The translations under genes and the position numbers were made by a program. From Bog-950 sp044228435 (GTDB taxonomy: Bacteria; Bacteroidota; Bacteroidia; Chitinophagales; LD1), in NCBI GenBank assembly GCA_044228435.1, contig JBGAUW010000014.1:62001-126000 (forward strand): DNA of 64,000 nt, in the 5' to 3' direction. The notes below the pieces were generated by a model. It saw only the letters and a program-made list of their open reading frames with translations. It was not told where the DNA came from and ran no database searches. Shown here piece after piece: positions 18,294-26,768 of this stretch. The number at the start of each line of letters is the position of its first letter. The stretch's first letter is position 1.

Positions 18294-19655
18294 ATGAAAT
18301 ATTATAACAACATTGTAGAGACCATTGGCCGAACCCCATTGGTAAAACTGAACAAAATAACAAAAGATATACCCGGGCTTTTTTTAGCCAAAGTAGAATA
18401 CTTTAACCCCGGTAATAGTATTAAAGACCGCATTGGTATAAAAATGGTTTTAGATGCCGAGGCCTCGGGTAAGCTAAAACCGGGTGGCACTATAATAGAA
18501 TGCACATCGGGCAACACCGGTATGGGCCTTGCGCTGGCAGCGGTAATACGTGGCTACAAATGCATTTTTACAACTACCGAAAAACAGAGCAAGCAAAAGT
18601 TGGATATACTTAGAGCGCTTGGCGCCGAGGTAATTGTATGCCCTACCAATGTAGAACCCGAAGACCCCCGCTCCTACTACAGTATTGCCAAGCGTTTGGC
18701 TACCGAAATTCCGAACTCGTGCCACATGAACCAGTACGATAACCTGAGCAACCGCCAGGCGCACTACGAAAGCACCGGCCCCGAAATTTGGGAGCAAACC
18801 GAAGGCAAGGTTACCCACTACGTTACCACCATTGGCACCGGCGGAACGGTAATGGGCGTGGCCATGTATTTAAAAGAAAAGAACCCGAACGTAAAGGTTT
18901 ACGGTATTGACATTTATGGTTCACTGCTAAAGAAATTTCACGACACCGGCGAGCTGGATACTAAAGAAGTTTACCCTTATGTAACCGAAGGTATAGGTGA
19001 AGATTTTGTGCCGCAGAACTACGACATGAAATACATTGACCACATTGAGCAGGTTACCGATAAAGACGGCGCCAACATGGCCCGCCGGCTGGCACGAGAA
19101 GAAGGTATTTTTTGCGGCTACAGCGCAGGCACGGTAATGCAGGGCCTGGTGCAGCTAAAAGATAAGTTTAAAGAGGGCGATGTAGTAGTGGTTATTTTAC
19201 ACGACCACGGCAGCCGTTACATGGGCAAAATATATAACGACGACTGGATGCGCGACCGCGGCTTTTTAACCGATGAAGTGGTTACTGCTAAAAACATTGC
19301 CGACCGTAAAAGCATTAACCAATTGGTATATGCCGTGCCTAATGAAACAGTGGCCAGCGCGTTTAAAAAAATGAAAGAGATGAACCTTACCCAATTACCG
19401 GTAATGGACGGAGAAAATAACCTGGGCAGCATAACAGAGCACAGCATTTTGCAACTACTAATGGAGAACCCTTACCACCGCGAGGATGAAGTAGGCAAGG
19501 TAATGAGCAAGCCTTTTCCGTTTGTGCCATTAACAGCTACTGCTACCGAAATTTCGAAACACATCTCAAAGGATAATACGGCTGTGCTGGTTAAACTTAA
19601 CTCGGGTGCCGTTACTATTATAACTGAATTTGACCTGATAGAAGCGATGGCTTAA
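18294..19655 (+). CDS. Cystathionine beta-synthase
   Basis: 453 residues. The PLP-dependent fold-type II catalytic domain has Schiff-base Lys44 (NPGNSIKDR), the substrate loop TSGNTG (71-76) and the phosphate loop GTGGT. A C-terminal pair of CBS domains (about 335-453) is present, the layout of cystathionine beta-synthase rather than cysteine synthase, which lacks CBS domains. The enzyme condenses serine (or O-acetylserine) with homocysteine in transsulfuration. The CBS pair usually senses an adenosyl ligand. Cysteine synthase activity cannot be ruled out from sequence alone. Confidence 0.88.
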   Translation: MKYYNNIVETIGRTPLVKLNKITKDIPGLFLAKVEYFNPGNSIKDRIGIKMVLDAEASGKLKPGGTIIECTSGNTGMGLALAAVIRGYKCIFTTTEKQSKQKLDILRALGAEVIVCPTNVEPEDPRSYYSIAKRLATEIPNSCHMNQYDNLSNRQAHYESTGPEIWEQTEGKVTHYVTTIGTGGTVMGVAMYLKEKNPNVKVYGIDIYGSLLKKFHDTGELDTKEVYPYVTEGIGEDFVPQNYDMKYIDHIEQVTDKDGANMARRLAREEGIFCGYSAGTVMQGLVQLKDKFKEGDVVVVILHDHGSRYMGKIYNDDWMRDRGFLTDEVVTAKNIADRKSINQLVYAVPNETVASAFKKMKEMNLTQLPVMDGENNLGSITEHSILQLLMENPYHREDEVGKVMSKPFPFVPLTATATEISKHISKDNTAVLVKLNSGAVTIITEFDLIEAMA

Positions 19656-19689
19656 TTTTAATTATATTGGTGCAACCAAAAGCTATTGT

Positions 19690-20253
19690 ATGCTCAAATT
19701 CATTAGCCGCGTATTGCCAATTTTTATTAGCTGCTTTTTTATTACAACTACTGCCGGAGCGCAGGTGCAGGTAACCCATTTTCAGCAGCATAGTGTAGCA
19801 AAGGGCGAAACGGCCGCCTCTATTTGCGCAATGTATAAGCTTGATTTAACCGATTTTTTACTACTAAACGATTTTCCGAAAGATGTAAAACTTAAGCCCG
19901 GTACGGTGGTGCTGGTGCGCGAACTAAAAGAAGACGATGTAAAACCCGAAGAGATACAAGCCCCAAGCCCGGTTTCGGGTTTTAGAGAAAGTAGACCTGT
20001 AATTAATTTATCGCCGGAACCATACACCGTAACTACTAACGAAAAGCCCGTGGCCTCTACCCGCGATTATGAATATGGGCCACATGGAACTATTTACCGC
20101 GTATCGAAAACCGGCTACCACCAGGTAGAGAGAAAACACACCTGCTTCCGCATAGCGCTTATATACGGCCTTACGCTGGAGGAACTGATGCAGCTAAATG
20201 GCCTGAGCGATTACAACATACGGATTGGCCAGCGCCTTAAGGTTAAAAAGTAG
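19690..20253 (+). CDS. Secreted LysM-domain protein
   Basis: 187 residues. Signal peptide of about 24 residues, then two LysM domains: about 30-77 (HSVAKGETAASICAMY to PGTVVLV) and about 140-187 (YHQVERKHTCFRIALIYGL to IRIGQRLKVKK). A proline-rich linker lies between them. LysM binds peptidoglycan or chitin-like N-acetylglucosamine chains, so this is a small periplasmic wall-binding protein without an enzymatic domain. It follows the cystathionine beta-synthase gene by 34 bases, but a functional link is not apparent. Confidence 0.8.
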   Translation: MLKFISRVLPIFISCFFITTTAGAQVQVTHFQQHSVAKGETAASICAMYKLDLTDFLLLNDFPKDVKLKPGTVVLVRELKEDDVKPEEIQAPSPVSGFRESRPVINLSPEPYTVTTNEKPVASTRDYEYGPHGTIYRVSKTGYHQVERKHTCFRIALIYGLTLEELMQLNGLSDYNIRIGQRLKVKK

Positions 20254-20328
20254 TTAGCAAACCAGCATTAAGCGAAGTAGAAGAATTGTGCATTTCTTTA
20301 AAGCCAAAACACCCGCATTGTTTCATTT

Positions 20329-20336
20329 TTACCTTT
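20329..20336 (+). promoter_or_regulatory. -7 element (TACCTTTG) upstream of the transaldolase gene
   Basis: TACCTTTG is an exact match to the Bacteroidetes -7 consensus TAnnTTTG. It predicts a leader of about 35 bases before the transaldolase start at 20379. No clear -33 TTG is seen at the expected distance. Confidence 0.4.
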
Positions 20337-20378
20337 GCTTTGCATCCATTACATAATCATTAACCTATAATTTATAAC

Positions 20379-21035
20379 ATGAAATTTTTTATTGATACAG
20401 CTAACCTGGAACACATTAAAGAAGCCGAGGCATTGGGCATTTTAGATGGTGTAACCACCAACCCTACCCTGATGGCTAAAGAGGGAATTAAAGGACAAAA
20501 CAACATTTTAAAGCATTACGTTACTATTTGCGAAATGGTAAGCGGCCCGGTAAGCGCCGAAGTGATAAGCACCGATTTTAAAGGTATGGTTAGCGAAGGC
20601 GAAGCACTGGCGGCCCTGCATCCCAACATTGTTGTAAAAGTGCCTATGATTGTTGAAGGTATTAAGGCCATTAAATACTTTACCGATAACGGCATTAAAA
20701 CCAACTGCACCCTGGTGTTCTCTGCCGCGCAGGCTATACTAGCTGCCAAGGCCGGCGCTACTATGGTATCGCCGTTTATTGGCCGTATAGACGATAGCAA
20801 CTGGGATGGCGTTCAGCTGATTGAGCAAATTGCGCACATCTATAACATTTACGGTTTCGAAACCGAAATACTGGCGGCTTCTATCCGCTCATCGCTGCAC
20901 ATTGTAAAATGCGCCGAAGCCGGAGCCGATATTGCTACTTGTCCCCTATCGTCTATACTGGGCTTGTTTAAACACCCGCTTACCGATATTGGCTTAACTC
21001 AATTCCTTGCCGACCATAAGAAGGTGAATGGGTAA
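20379..21035 (+). CDS. tal: Small (MipB/TalC-type) transaldolase
   Basis: 218 residues, the length of the short transaldolase/fructose-6-phosphate aldolase family. Schiff-base Lys87 lies in VVKVPM, the N-terminal Asp in FIDTANL, and TTNPT precedes the barrel strands. The residue before IGRIDD is Phe (SPFIGRIDD). True fructose-6-phosphate aldolases have Tyr here and transaldolases have Phe, so transaldolase activity in the pentose phosphate pathway is favoured. It is cytoplasmic. It converges on the GAPDH gene and shares a bidirectional terminator with it. Confidence 0.87.
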   Translation: MKFFIDTANLEHIKEAEALGILDGVTTNPTLMAKEGIKGQNNILKHYVTICEMVSGPVSAEVISTDFKGMVSEGEALAALHPNIVVKVPMIVEGIKAIKYFTDNGIKTNCTLVFSAAQAILAAKAGATMVSPFIGRIDDSNWDGVQLIEQIAHIYNIYGFETEILAASIRSSLHIVKCAEAGADIATCPLSSILGLFKHPLTDIGLTQFLADHKKVNG

Positions 21036-21069
21036 TTGAGAAGTGAATGAATAGGCAGTAGTAAATATT

Positions 21070-21107
21070 AAAACAAAGAGCGCATCGTTTGATGCGCTCT
21101 TTGTTTT
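21070..21107. terminator. Bidirectional terminator between the transaldolase and GAPDH genes
   Basis: A perfect 17-pair stem (21070-21086 with 21091-21107) with a GTTT loop. The stem ends in A-runs and T-runs on both sides, so it works for both convergent genes. Confidence 0.93.
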
Positions 21108-21147
21108 AATGGCTGTCTCCCTTTTCGGCAAGAACTTAAGATGAGGC

Positions 21148-22593
21148 CTAGTAATATACCAACCTTCTAACCTCGGCTAGGTGCTTGGCTAAACGGATAA
21201 CCTGGCTGGTGTAGCCATACTCGTTATCGTACCAGGCATACACTACTACGCGTTTGCCATCTTCTGATACGATGGTTGCTTTGCTATCAATTTCGCAGGC
21301 GTGGCTGTTGCCAATTACGTCGCTCGATACTATCTCGTCGGATATAGAGAAGTCTAACTGCTCAACCAACTTACCATATAGTGAGGCGTTACGCAAAATA
21401 GCGTTCACTTCCTCTACTGTAGTTTTGCGCTTAACGTTAAGGCTTAATATAGCCAACGATACGTTAGGCACCGGAACACGAACAGCATTAGAAGTAAGCT
21501 TGCCCTTCATATCCGGAAATATTTTAGTTACTGCTTTACCAGCACCGGTTTCGGTAATTACCATATTAGACGGTGCACCACGGCCGCGGCGAGATTTTTT
21601 GTGGTAGTTATCCAGCAAGTTCTGGTCGTTGGTGTAGGCATGCACCGTTTCAATGTGCCCCTGCTCTATACCCAGCGAGTTTTCAACTACATCAATTACC
21701 GGTACTATGGCGTTGGTGGTGCAGCTGGCAGCCGAAAATATTTTAGAAGAAGATGCATTGTAGTTTTCGTGGTTTACACCATATACAATGTTAGGTATAT
21801 CGCCTTTGCCCGGTGCGGTTAATATAACCATACCAGCGCCTTTGGCTTTTAAGTGCTCACCCAATCCTTTATCATCTCTCCAAACGCCGGTGTTATCAAT
21901 AATTATAGCATCGTTAATACCGTAAGCAGTGTAATCAATTTCGGCAGGCGATTGCGCCGAAATCATTTTAACGGTGTGGCCGTTAATGTTGATGGCGTTA
22001 TTTTCTGCATCGGGAATTACTACACCGCCAAATTTGCCGTGCACAGAATCTTTACGCAAAAGGCTGGCGCGTTTAGGCAAATCGTCGGTTGAGCGCTCGC
22101 GGGTTACAATACCCTTTAAGCGTAGTTGGTGTCCGCTACCTGCGTGGTCCATTAAAATACGGGCGGCAAGGCGACCGATACGGCCAAAACCATACAATAC
22201 TACATCACGAGGTACCAATTTCTTACCAGTGCCAATAAAGCCGGCAAGCTTCGCTTTTATAAATTCATCTACACTACTAAAATTTTTGCTTTCAGCGTGG
22301 TATTCGCTACTAAGGCGACCCAAATCGATTTTAGAAGGGGCGATATCTAACTTGCTGATGGCGGCTGCAAAATCGCGCGAAAGCGTAGTAGAAAGTTCAA
22401 CACCCGCAAACTGCGAAAGGTAGTTGTGGTCGTGTATAATTTCGCTCAGTTTTTTATCGAAAAACTTACGGCGGAAAATTACCAGTTCAACGTCTTTTTC
22501 CAACAAAAGCTTGCTGGCCAAATGCTGTAATTCGAGCGTGGTTTTTTCGTTATCTACCCATTGTTTCAGTTCCTTCTCATAGCTTGCTGGCAT
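21148..22593 (-). CDS. gap: Glyceraldehyde-3-phosphate dehydrogenase, long form
   Basis: 481 residues, about 140 longer than classic GAPDH. The extra N-terminal helical segment (about 1-125) precedes the NAD-binding Rossmann start VVLYGFGRIGRLAARIL. The catalytic cysteine lies in SAASCTTNAI and the C-terminal signature is WYDNEYGYTSQV. It oxidises glyceraldehyde-3-phosphate in glycolysis, or runs in reverse in gluconeogenesis. Long GAPDHs of this type occur in Bacteroidota; the extension may mediate oligomerisation or cofactor preference, which I cannot determine. The substitution of LYGFGRIGR for the more usual INGFGRIGR is normal for this subgroup. Confidence 0.92.
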   Translation of the reverse strand: MPASYEKELKQWVDNEKTTLELQHLASKLLLEKDVELVIFRRKFFDKKLSEIIHDHNYLSQFAGVELSTTLSRDFAAAISKLDIAPSKIDLGRLSSEYHAESKNFSSVDEFIKAKLAGFIGTGKKLVPRDVVLYGFGRIGRLAARILMDHAGSGHQLRLKGIVTRERSTDDLPKRASLLRKDSVHGKFGGVVIPDAENNAININGHTVKMISAQSPAEIDYTAYGINDAIIIDNTGVWRDDKGLGEHLKAKGAGMVILTAPGKGDIPNIVYGVNHENYNASSSKIFSAASCTTNAIVPVIDVVENSLGIEQGHIETVHAYTNDQNLLDNYHKKSRRGRGAPSNMVITETGAGKAVTKIFPDMKGKLTSNAVRVPVPNVSLAILSLNVKRKTTVEEVNAILRNASLYGKLVEQLDFSISDEIVSSDVIGNSHACEIDSKATIVSEDGKRVVVYAWYDNEYGYTSQVIRLAKHLAEVRRLVYY

Positions 22594-22733
22594 AACTGTT
22601 AAATTATTTAGAGGTTATTGATTTTTTCGTGGCGCGAATATGTAAAGAATTTGGGAATAGCGAAGGATAGAAGCTAACTATAAACCTATCCGGAAAATGC
22701 ATAAGTGTTCAAGAAAACCGCCTACCTTTTTAA

Positions 22734-22922
22734 AATTTCTGCCTACTTTTCTGCCTACCTTTTTTGCGTCCAAAACAAAACATAATACACTTATTACCAG
22801 CATCTTGAGTCAATTCTACGAAGAAAAAAATTGCATTAAGACTTCCGAAGTTTTTTGATTGAACAAAACGCTTTAAAAGTTAATGAAGGCCGATTTGGGA
22901 TAAAGAAACTTCTGAAGTCTTT
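22734..22922 (+). repeat. Non-coding element, copy A
   Basis: It begins with iterated CTGCCTAC(T/C)TTT units. It ends with inverted arms AAGACTTCCGAAGTTT (22838-22853) and its imperfect complement at 22906-22922. The enclosed segment (TTAATGAAGG, CGATTTGG) is shared with copy B. Confidence 0.75.
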
Positions 22923-23040
22923 AAAGGAGCGCTTCCATCTGGCGCTGACCTGAAGGCTGCCCCAAAAATATGAAGGACTTTAAAATTGCCTAAGCGCTAC
23001 TAAACTGGGCGGATTAAATCCCCAATAGTGCGTTTGAATA

Positions 23041-23243
23041 AATTTCTGCCTGTTTTTGCCTACTTTTCTGCCTACCTTTTTTAGGTGTAAAAACTCAGTT
23101 TAAATCACTTATTTTGAACATATTGAGTCGACTCTGCTAAGAAAAAAAAATGCACTTAGACTTCCGAAGTTTTTTGCTTGAAAGAAAGCGCTTTTAAAAG
23201 TTAATGAAGGGCGATTTGGAATAAAGAAACTTCGGAAGTCTTT
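23041..23243 (+). repeat. Non-coding element, copy B
   Basis: Same order as copy A. The 15-base arms AGACTTCCGAAGTTT (23158-23172) and their perfect complement (23227-23241) enclose about 54 bases. The size and inverted ends resemble a very small MITE-like or structured-RNA element. Confidence 0.75.
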
Positions 23244-23344
23244 AATGTGCCGTAACTTTACGCCTTCTCGATTCCTCATTAAATCAAAGAGCATTACATC
23301 ATACAAAGATATGAAATAATGCTTAATTTAAAAAATAATGATAT

Positions 23345-23632
23345 TTAACCCACCGCCGCAATCATTCGGGCAATGTCGGCGGCGTTGTTTTCAAAGGTAG
23401 GGTAAATGGCATCGTACATAAAAGGGCTGTGCTCAGCCTGAGCCACTGCTTTGGCGCCCATGTGCTCGAACCACTCAATTTTTTTATGGCACTCGGCAAT
23501 TTTATTCTTGTTGATGGTAGTTGGTTTTGCCTGTTGCTCTGCGGCTTTTAGTTGTGCACGCAGGGCCTGTAGTAACGCGCCTAAATTTCTTTCCAGTTTA
23601 TCTTCCATTAGCCGTTTATTTAGCATGCACAT
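23345..23632 (-). CDS. Small hypothetical helical protein
   Basis: 95 residues, mostly amphipathic helix (LGALLQALRAQLKAAEQQ), charged, without signal peptide or membrane segment. I recognise no family. Codon choice looks like that of neighbouring genes. The first codons (MCMLNKRLMEDKL) are homologous in DNA and protein to a short fragment at 26542-26574. The start could also be at residue 9. It lies alone between the duplicated element and the antiporter gene. Confidence 0.55.
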   Translation of the reverse strand: MCMLNKRLMEDKLERNLGALLQALRAQLKAAEQQAKPTTINKNKIAECHKKIEWFEHMGAKAVAQAEHSPFMYDAIYPTFENNAADIARMIAAVG

Positions 23633-23803
23633 GCCTGCAATATACTATTTAAGTGCACTAAAAACCAATACTTTTAAATTACAATAGCATGCGGCCCCGA
23701 CCCGGTAATTCTTGCTTTTAAATGCAATATTTGTGTGGCACAACTGTTTTATAGTTTGGCAAATTAAACAGCCCGGTTAACACCATACACTCGGCATTGC
23801 ATT

Positions 23804-25036
23804 ATGGAAACACCGGTAATAATAATTTTAACAGGTATTTTTATTTTTTGCGGGCATTACCTCAATGCGGTTTTCGAGCGCAAGAGCATTCCCGACGTGT
23901 TGGGCCTTATGCTTATTGGTATTTTATTAGGCCCCATTTTTCACCTTATCGACCCCGCCTCTTTTGGCAAATTCGGACGCCTTTTCAGCAATTTTGTGCT
24001 GGTGTTTATTTTATTTGAAAGCGGCACCGATTTGCGTATTTCCGAAATCAAAGAAACCTTTAAAGAGGCTGCGGGCATTACCTTTTTTGGCTTTGTAACC
24101 ACCCTTGCAACCATAGCGGGGCTTTGCTTCTTAATTTTTGACCTGCCACTGATGTATTGCTTGTTTATTGGAGCTACACTGGGAGGCACTTCATCGGCGG
24201 TGGTGGTAGGCCTGGTAAAAAAAATAGCGGTGGATAGCAAAACATCCACCACGCTAATTATGGAATCGGCCGAAACAGATGTGTTTACCCTGGCAATACC
24301 CATTAGTATACTTGGGTTTATGACCACCGGCGAAATATCCACCAGGCTTGTTTTATCGCAATTTGTGGCTTCGTTTTCCCTTGCCCTGCTAATAGGTGTG
24401 TTTGGTGCCTTTTTGTGGTCGTTTATTATTACCCGGTTTCCGCATTTTAAAAGCACCAAGTTTTCTACCCCGGCGTTTTTATTTATACTGTATGGCATAG
24501 CCGAATATTTAAACTTTAGCGGCCCCTTAACAGCGCTTTCGTTTGGTATATCCATTGGCAACCTCAAATACCTGGAGCCCCGGATAATTGAACGGTTGGT
24601 ACCCAATCAAAATATAGTACTGCCCAAAAGCGAGCAGGATTTTTTTAGAGAGCTGGTATTTTTACTGCGCACCTTCTTTTTTGTTTTTATAGGCATAAGC
24701 ATACAAATAACCCACCTGGACTGGCTGCTGTGGGGTGCCTTAATTACCGCTGTGCTTTTTGTGGTTCGGTTTATAGTGGTAAAGCTTATAGTGGCCAAAG
24801 AAAAACCGGTGCTTGATAAGGCCGTAATGTCTATGATGATTCCCAAAGGGCTGGGCGCAGCCGTAATAGCCGTACTACCCCTGCAGCGCGGTGTGCCGCA
24901 AGGCGAAATTATACAGGCTGTTTGCTTTTCGGTAATACTTTTTAGCACGCTATATTGTATAGCGCTTTTCTTTTTAGTAAAAACCGAAATAAGCTTACCA
25001 TTCTACACTTGGGCGCTTAAAAGCAAGGCGGCATAA
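23804..25036 (+). CDS. Cation:proton antiporter (CPA family, NhaP-like)
   Basis: 410 residues with about 11-12 hydrophobic membrane segments and no cytosolic regulatory tail. Typical stretches are LIGILLGPIF near the N-terminus, the charged ESGTDLRI, TLGGTSSAVV, MESAETDVF and a late PKGLGAAVIAVLP. Members exchange Na+ or K+ for H+ across the inner membrane for pH and salt balance. Ion selectivity is not readable from sequence. It is probably a single-gene transcript. Confidence 0.85.
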   Translation: METPVIIILTGIFIFCGHYLNAVFERKSIPDVLGLMLIGILLGPIFHLIDPASFGKFGRLFSNFVLVFILFESGTDLRISEIKETFKEAAGITFFGFVTTLATIAGLCFLIFDLPLMYCLFIGATLGGTSSAVVVGLVKKIAVDSKTSTTLIMESAETDVFTLAIPISILGFMTTGEISTRLVLSQFVASFSLALLIGVFGAFLWSFIITRFPHFKSTKFSTPAFLFILYGIAEYLNFSGPLTALSFGISIGNLKYLEPRIIERLVPNQNIVLPKSEQDFFRELVFLLRTFFFVFIGISIQITHLDWLLWGALITAVLFVVRFIVVKLIVAKEKPVLDKAVMSMMIPKGLGAAVIAVLPLQRGVPQGEIIQAVCFSVILFSTLYCIALFFLVKTEISLPFYTWALKSKAA

Positions 25037-25317
25037 CGCACTGCGCCTCTCTACTTGGACGCCCTATCAATTAAAAAAACATACCAAGTATTTTTGAACA
25101 AGCACACCTAAATTTAGAGTAGTAATAAGCAAGGAAACATTCAACCGCCTAATGAAAATTACAGCTCTTTATATATTTATAAAACCTACTAAGTAAAACA
25201 GCCGCTACAAAATATACTGCCACTGTTGTCGCAAAACTTACATTACTAAAAATTGAATTTAAACATTGAAAATTAAGTTACTATTTTGGTATATTATTAA
25301 CCAATAAATACAAGTAT

Positions 25318-26370
25318 ATGGCAATCCCCACCGAACCAATTGGCAGCATACCAAGAACACCGGAATTAATTACTGCTATTACAACGCAAGCAGGTGCAGA
25401 TAATTTGGGGCAGCTTTTTGAAACTGCGCTAAATGAAACACTTGCTGCTTTTGAAAAAACAGGGTCTCCTGTTATAACCGACGGCGAGCAAACTAAACCA
25501 AGCTTTGTTACTTACCCGCTTCATGGGTTACCTAATTTAGCCCCGGGTGGAATGCGAATTGATTTTGCCGATGGGCATTTCAGGCAATTACCCCTTTTAA
25601 CTGCAGGGCCGTTTAAATATGCCAACTATGCCGAGCAGTATCTTAAAGTTGCAAAGCAAAAAACAAACAGCCCTGTAAAGCAAGCTGTAATATCAGCATC
25701 GGCACTAAGCCTTATTTACCCTGCCGGAGGTATTGATGGATACGACAAAGCAGAATTTATTGCCGACCTGATTAACGAATGCGAAAAGGATATAAGGCTT
25801 TGCCTTCAATCGGGCGCACACAAAGTGCAAATGGATTTTACCGAAGGCCGCTTAGCGCTAAAACTAGACCCTTCGGGCGGAGTGCTAAAGCAGTTTATTG
25901 ATTTAAATAACCAGGTTTTTAGCCGTTTTACAAATGAAGAAAGAGCAAAAATAGGGGTGCATGTTTGCCCGGGTGGCGACCACGATTCTACCCACAGTGC
26001 CGATGTAGACTATACTTTATTCCTTCCTTACTTGTTTGAGTTAAACGTGGGCAACTTTTACCTGCAACTGGCCAGTGAACAAGATAGAGTGAAAGTTTTG
26101 AAAACGATTAAAGACTACTTAAAACCCAATGTAATGATTTTTGTAGGGGTAACTGATGTAATAAGCAATACTATTGAAACAGCAGAGGTAGTGCGCGACC
26201 GCATACTGGAAGCCGCTCAATATATTCCGCTAAACCAATTGGGCACTACCGACGATTGTGGCTTTGCCCCTTTTTGCGATGATAAATCAACCTCGCGCGA
26301 TACCGCCTTTGCAAAAATTAAAGCCCGCATAGATGGCACCAAATTAGCGACAGATAAATTGTTTGCTTAA
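25318..26370 (+). CDS. MetE C-terminal-like (cobalamin-independent methionine synthase family) protein
   Basis: 350 residues forming one TIM barrel of the UROD/MetE type. The zinc-binding set of MetE is visible: His-X-Cys in GVHVCPGGDH, an acidic residue in LQLASEQD and a distal Cys in DDCGFAPFC. The early segment PIGSIPRT resembles the substrate-binding start of MetE. Full MetE has two barrels and is about twice this length, so this is a stand-alone catalytic-domain homologue whose methyl donor is uncertain. The 281 bases upstream are AT-rich; I see no riboswitch fold there. Confidence 0.8.
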   Translation: MAIPTEPIGSIPRTPELITAITTQAGADNLGQLFETALNETLAAFEKTGSPVITDGEQTKPSFVTYPLHGLPNLAPGGMRIDFADGHFRQLPLLTAGPFKYANYAEQYLKVAKQKTNSPVKQAVISASALSLIYPAGGIDGYDKAEFIADLINECEKDIRLCLQSGAHKVQMDFTEGRLALKLDPSGGVLKQFIDLNNQVFSRFTNEERAKIGVHVCPGGDHDSTHSADVDYTLFLPYLFELNVGNFYLQLASEQDRVKVLKTIKDYLKPNVMIFVGVTDVISNTIETAEVVRDRILEAAQYIPLNQLGTTDDCGFAPFCDDKSTSRDTAFAKIKARIDGTKLATDKLFA

Positions 26371-26392
26371 GCAAGGTCCAACTACTGATATT

Positions 26393-26440
26393 AACAGAAA
26401 ACCCGGCCACGTAATAAATGTGCACCGGGTTTTCTGTTTT
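26393..26440 (+). terminator. Terminator of the MetE-like gene
   Basis: A 14-pair stem (26393-26406 with 26425-26438) with an 18-base loop, followed by T residues. It lies 22 bases after the stop codon. Confidence 0.88.
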
Positions 26441-26768
26441 TATTAAGTCTATGTGGCTGCGAAATGCGAAACCTGGAAATGATGATAAATAGCTAAAGGA
26501 TTATTTGCTGCTTAAGCCCCCAAATAACTCTTAAGCAGTTTATCTTCCATCAGCCTTTTGTTTTGCACGCACATGGTGACAAGGTAAGCTTTCGGCTTTA
26601 AATACACATCCACCTCCGTCAACCTGTGGTTGACACCCCCGCCCCGACAAATCGGGATCAAACACCAGTGGAGGACATTTGCGCACTGCTCATAATTAAG
26701 CGCCCGAGCTACCATACGTTAATGCCCTTCTCAGAGAGGCTTATTGGGTCCTGCAAAATTTGCTTTGC
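26441..26768. other. 328-base region between the MetE-like and AraC genes, with two tight hairpins
   Basis: Besides the chimeric fragment, it holds hairpins GTCAACC-TGT-GGTTGAC (26618-26634) and CCCGA-CAAA-TCGGG (26643-26656), flanked by TCCACCTCC and GTGGAGGA. It may be a small structured RNA or a REP-like repeat. No promoter or gene is clear. Confidence 0.4.
26512..26574 (-). pseudogene. Chimeric mini-frame: 5' end of the 95-residue gene fused to the 3' end of sigA
   Basis: A 20-codon frame starting MCVQNKRLMEDKL and ending LLKSYLGA. Bases 26519-26542 match the sigA 3' end (28863-28886) at 23 of 24 positions, in the same frame and orientation. Bases 26537-26575 match the start of the 95-residue gene (23595-23633) with five mismatches. 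The two matches meet at a shared CAGTTTA. It is most simply a recombination scar rather than a gene. Confidence 0.5.

Larger units (their letters stand above)
22594..23344. other. 751-base non-coding region holding two diverged copies of one element
   Basis: No convincing gene is present. The region contains two similar blocks in direct orientation (22734-22922 and 23041-23243). Each has TGCCTAC repeats at its left end and an inverted repeat around CTTCCGAAG at its right end. The unique spacer between them is about 118 bases. Confidence 0.75.

Noticed and set aside
25037..25317. Possible SAM or cobalamin riboswitch before the MetE-like gene
   Set aside because: No conserved box or stable aptamer-like fold could be recognised in the 281 bases.
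26575..26715. Longer minus-strand frame reading into the chimeric fragment
   Set aside because: The N-terminal part crosses hairpins and has no plausible protein character. Only the 20-codon homologous fragment is supported.
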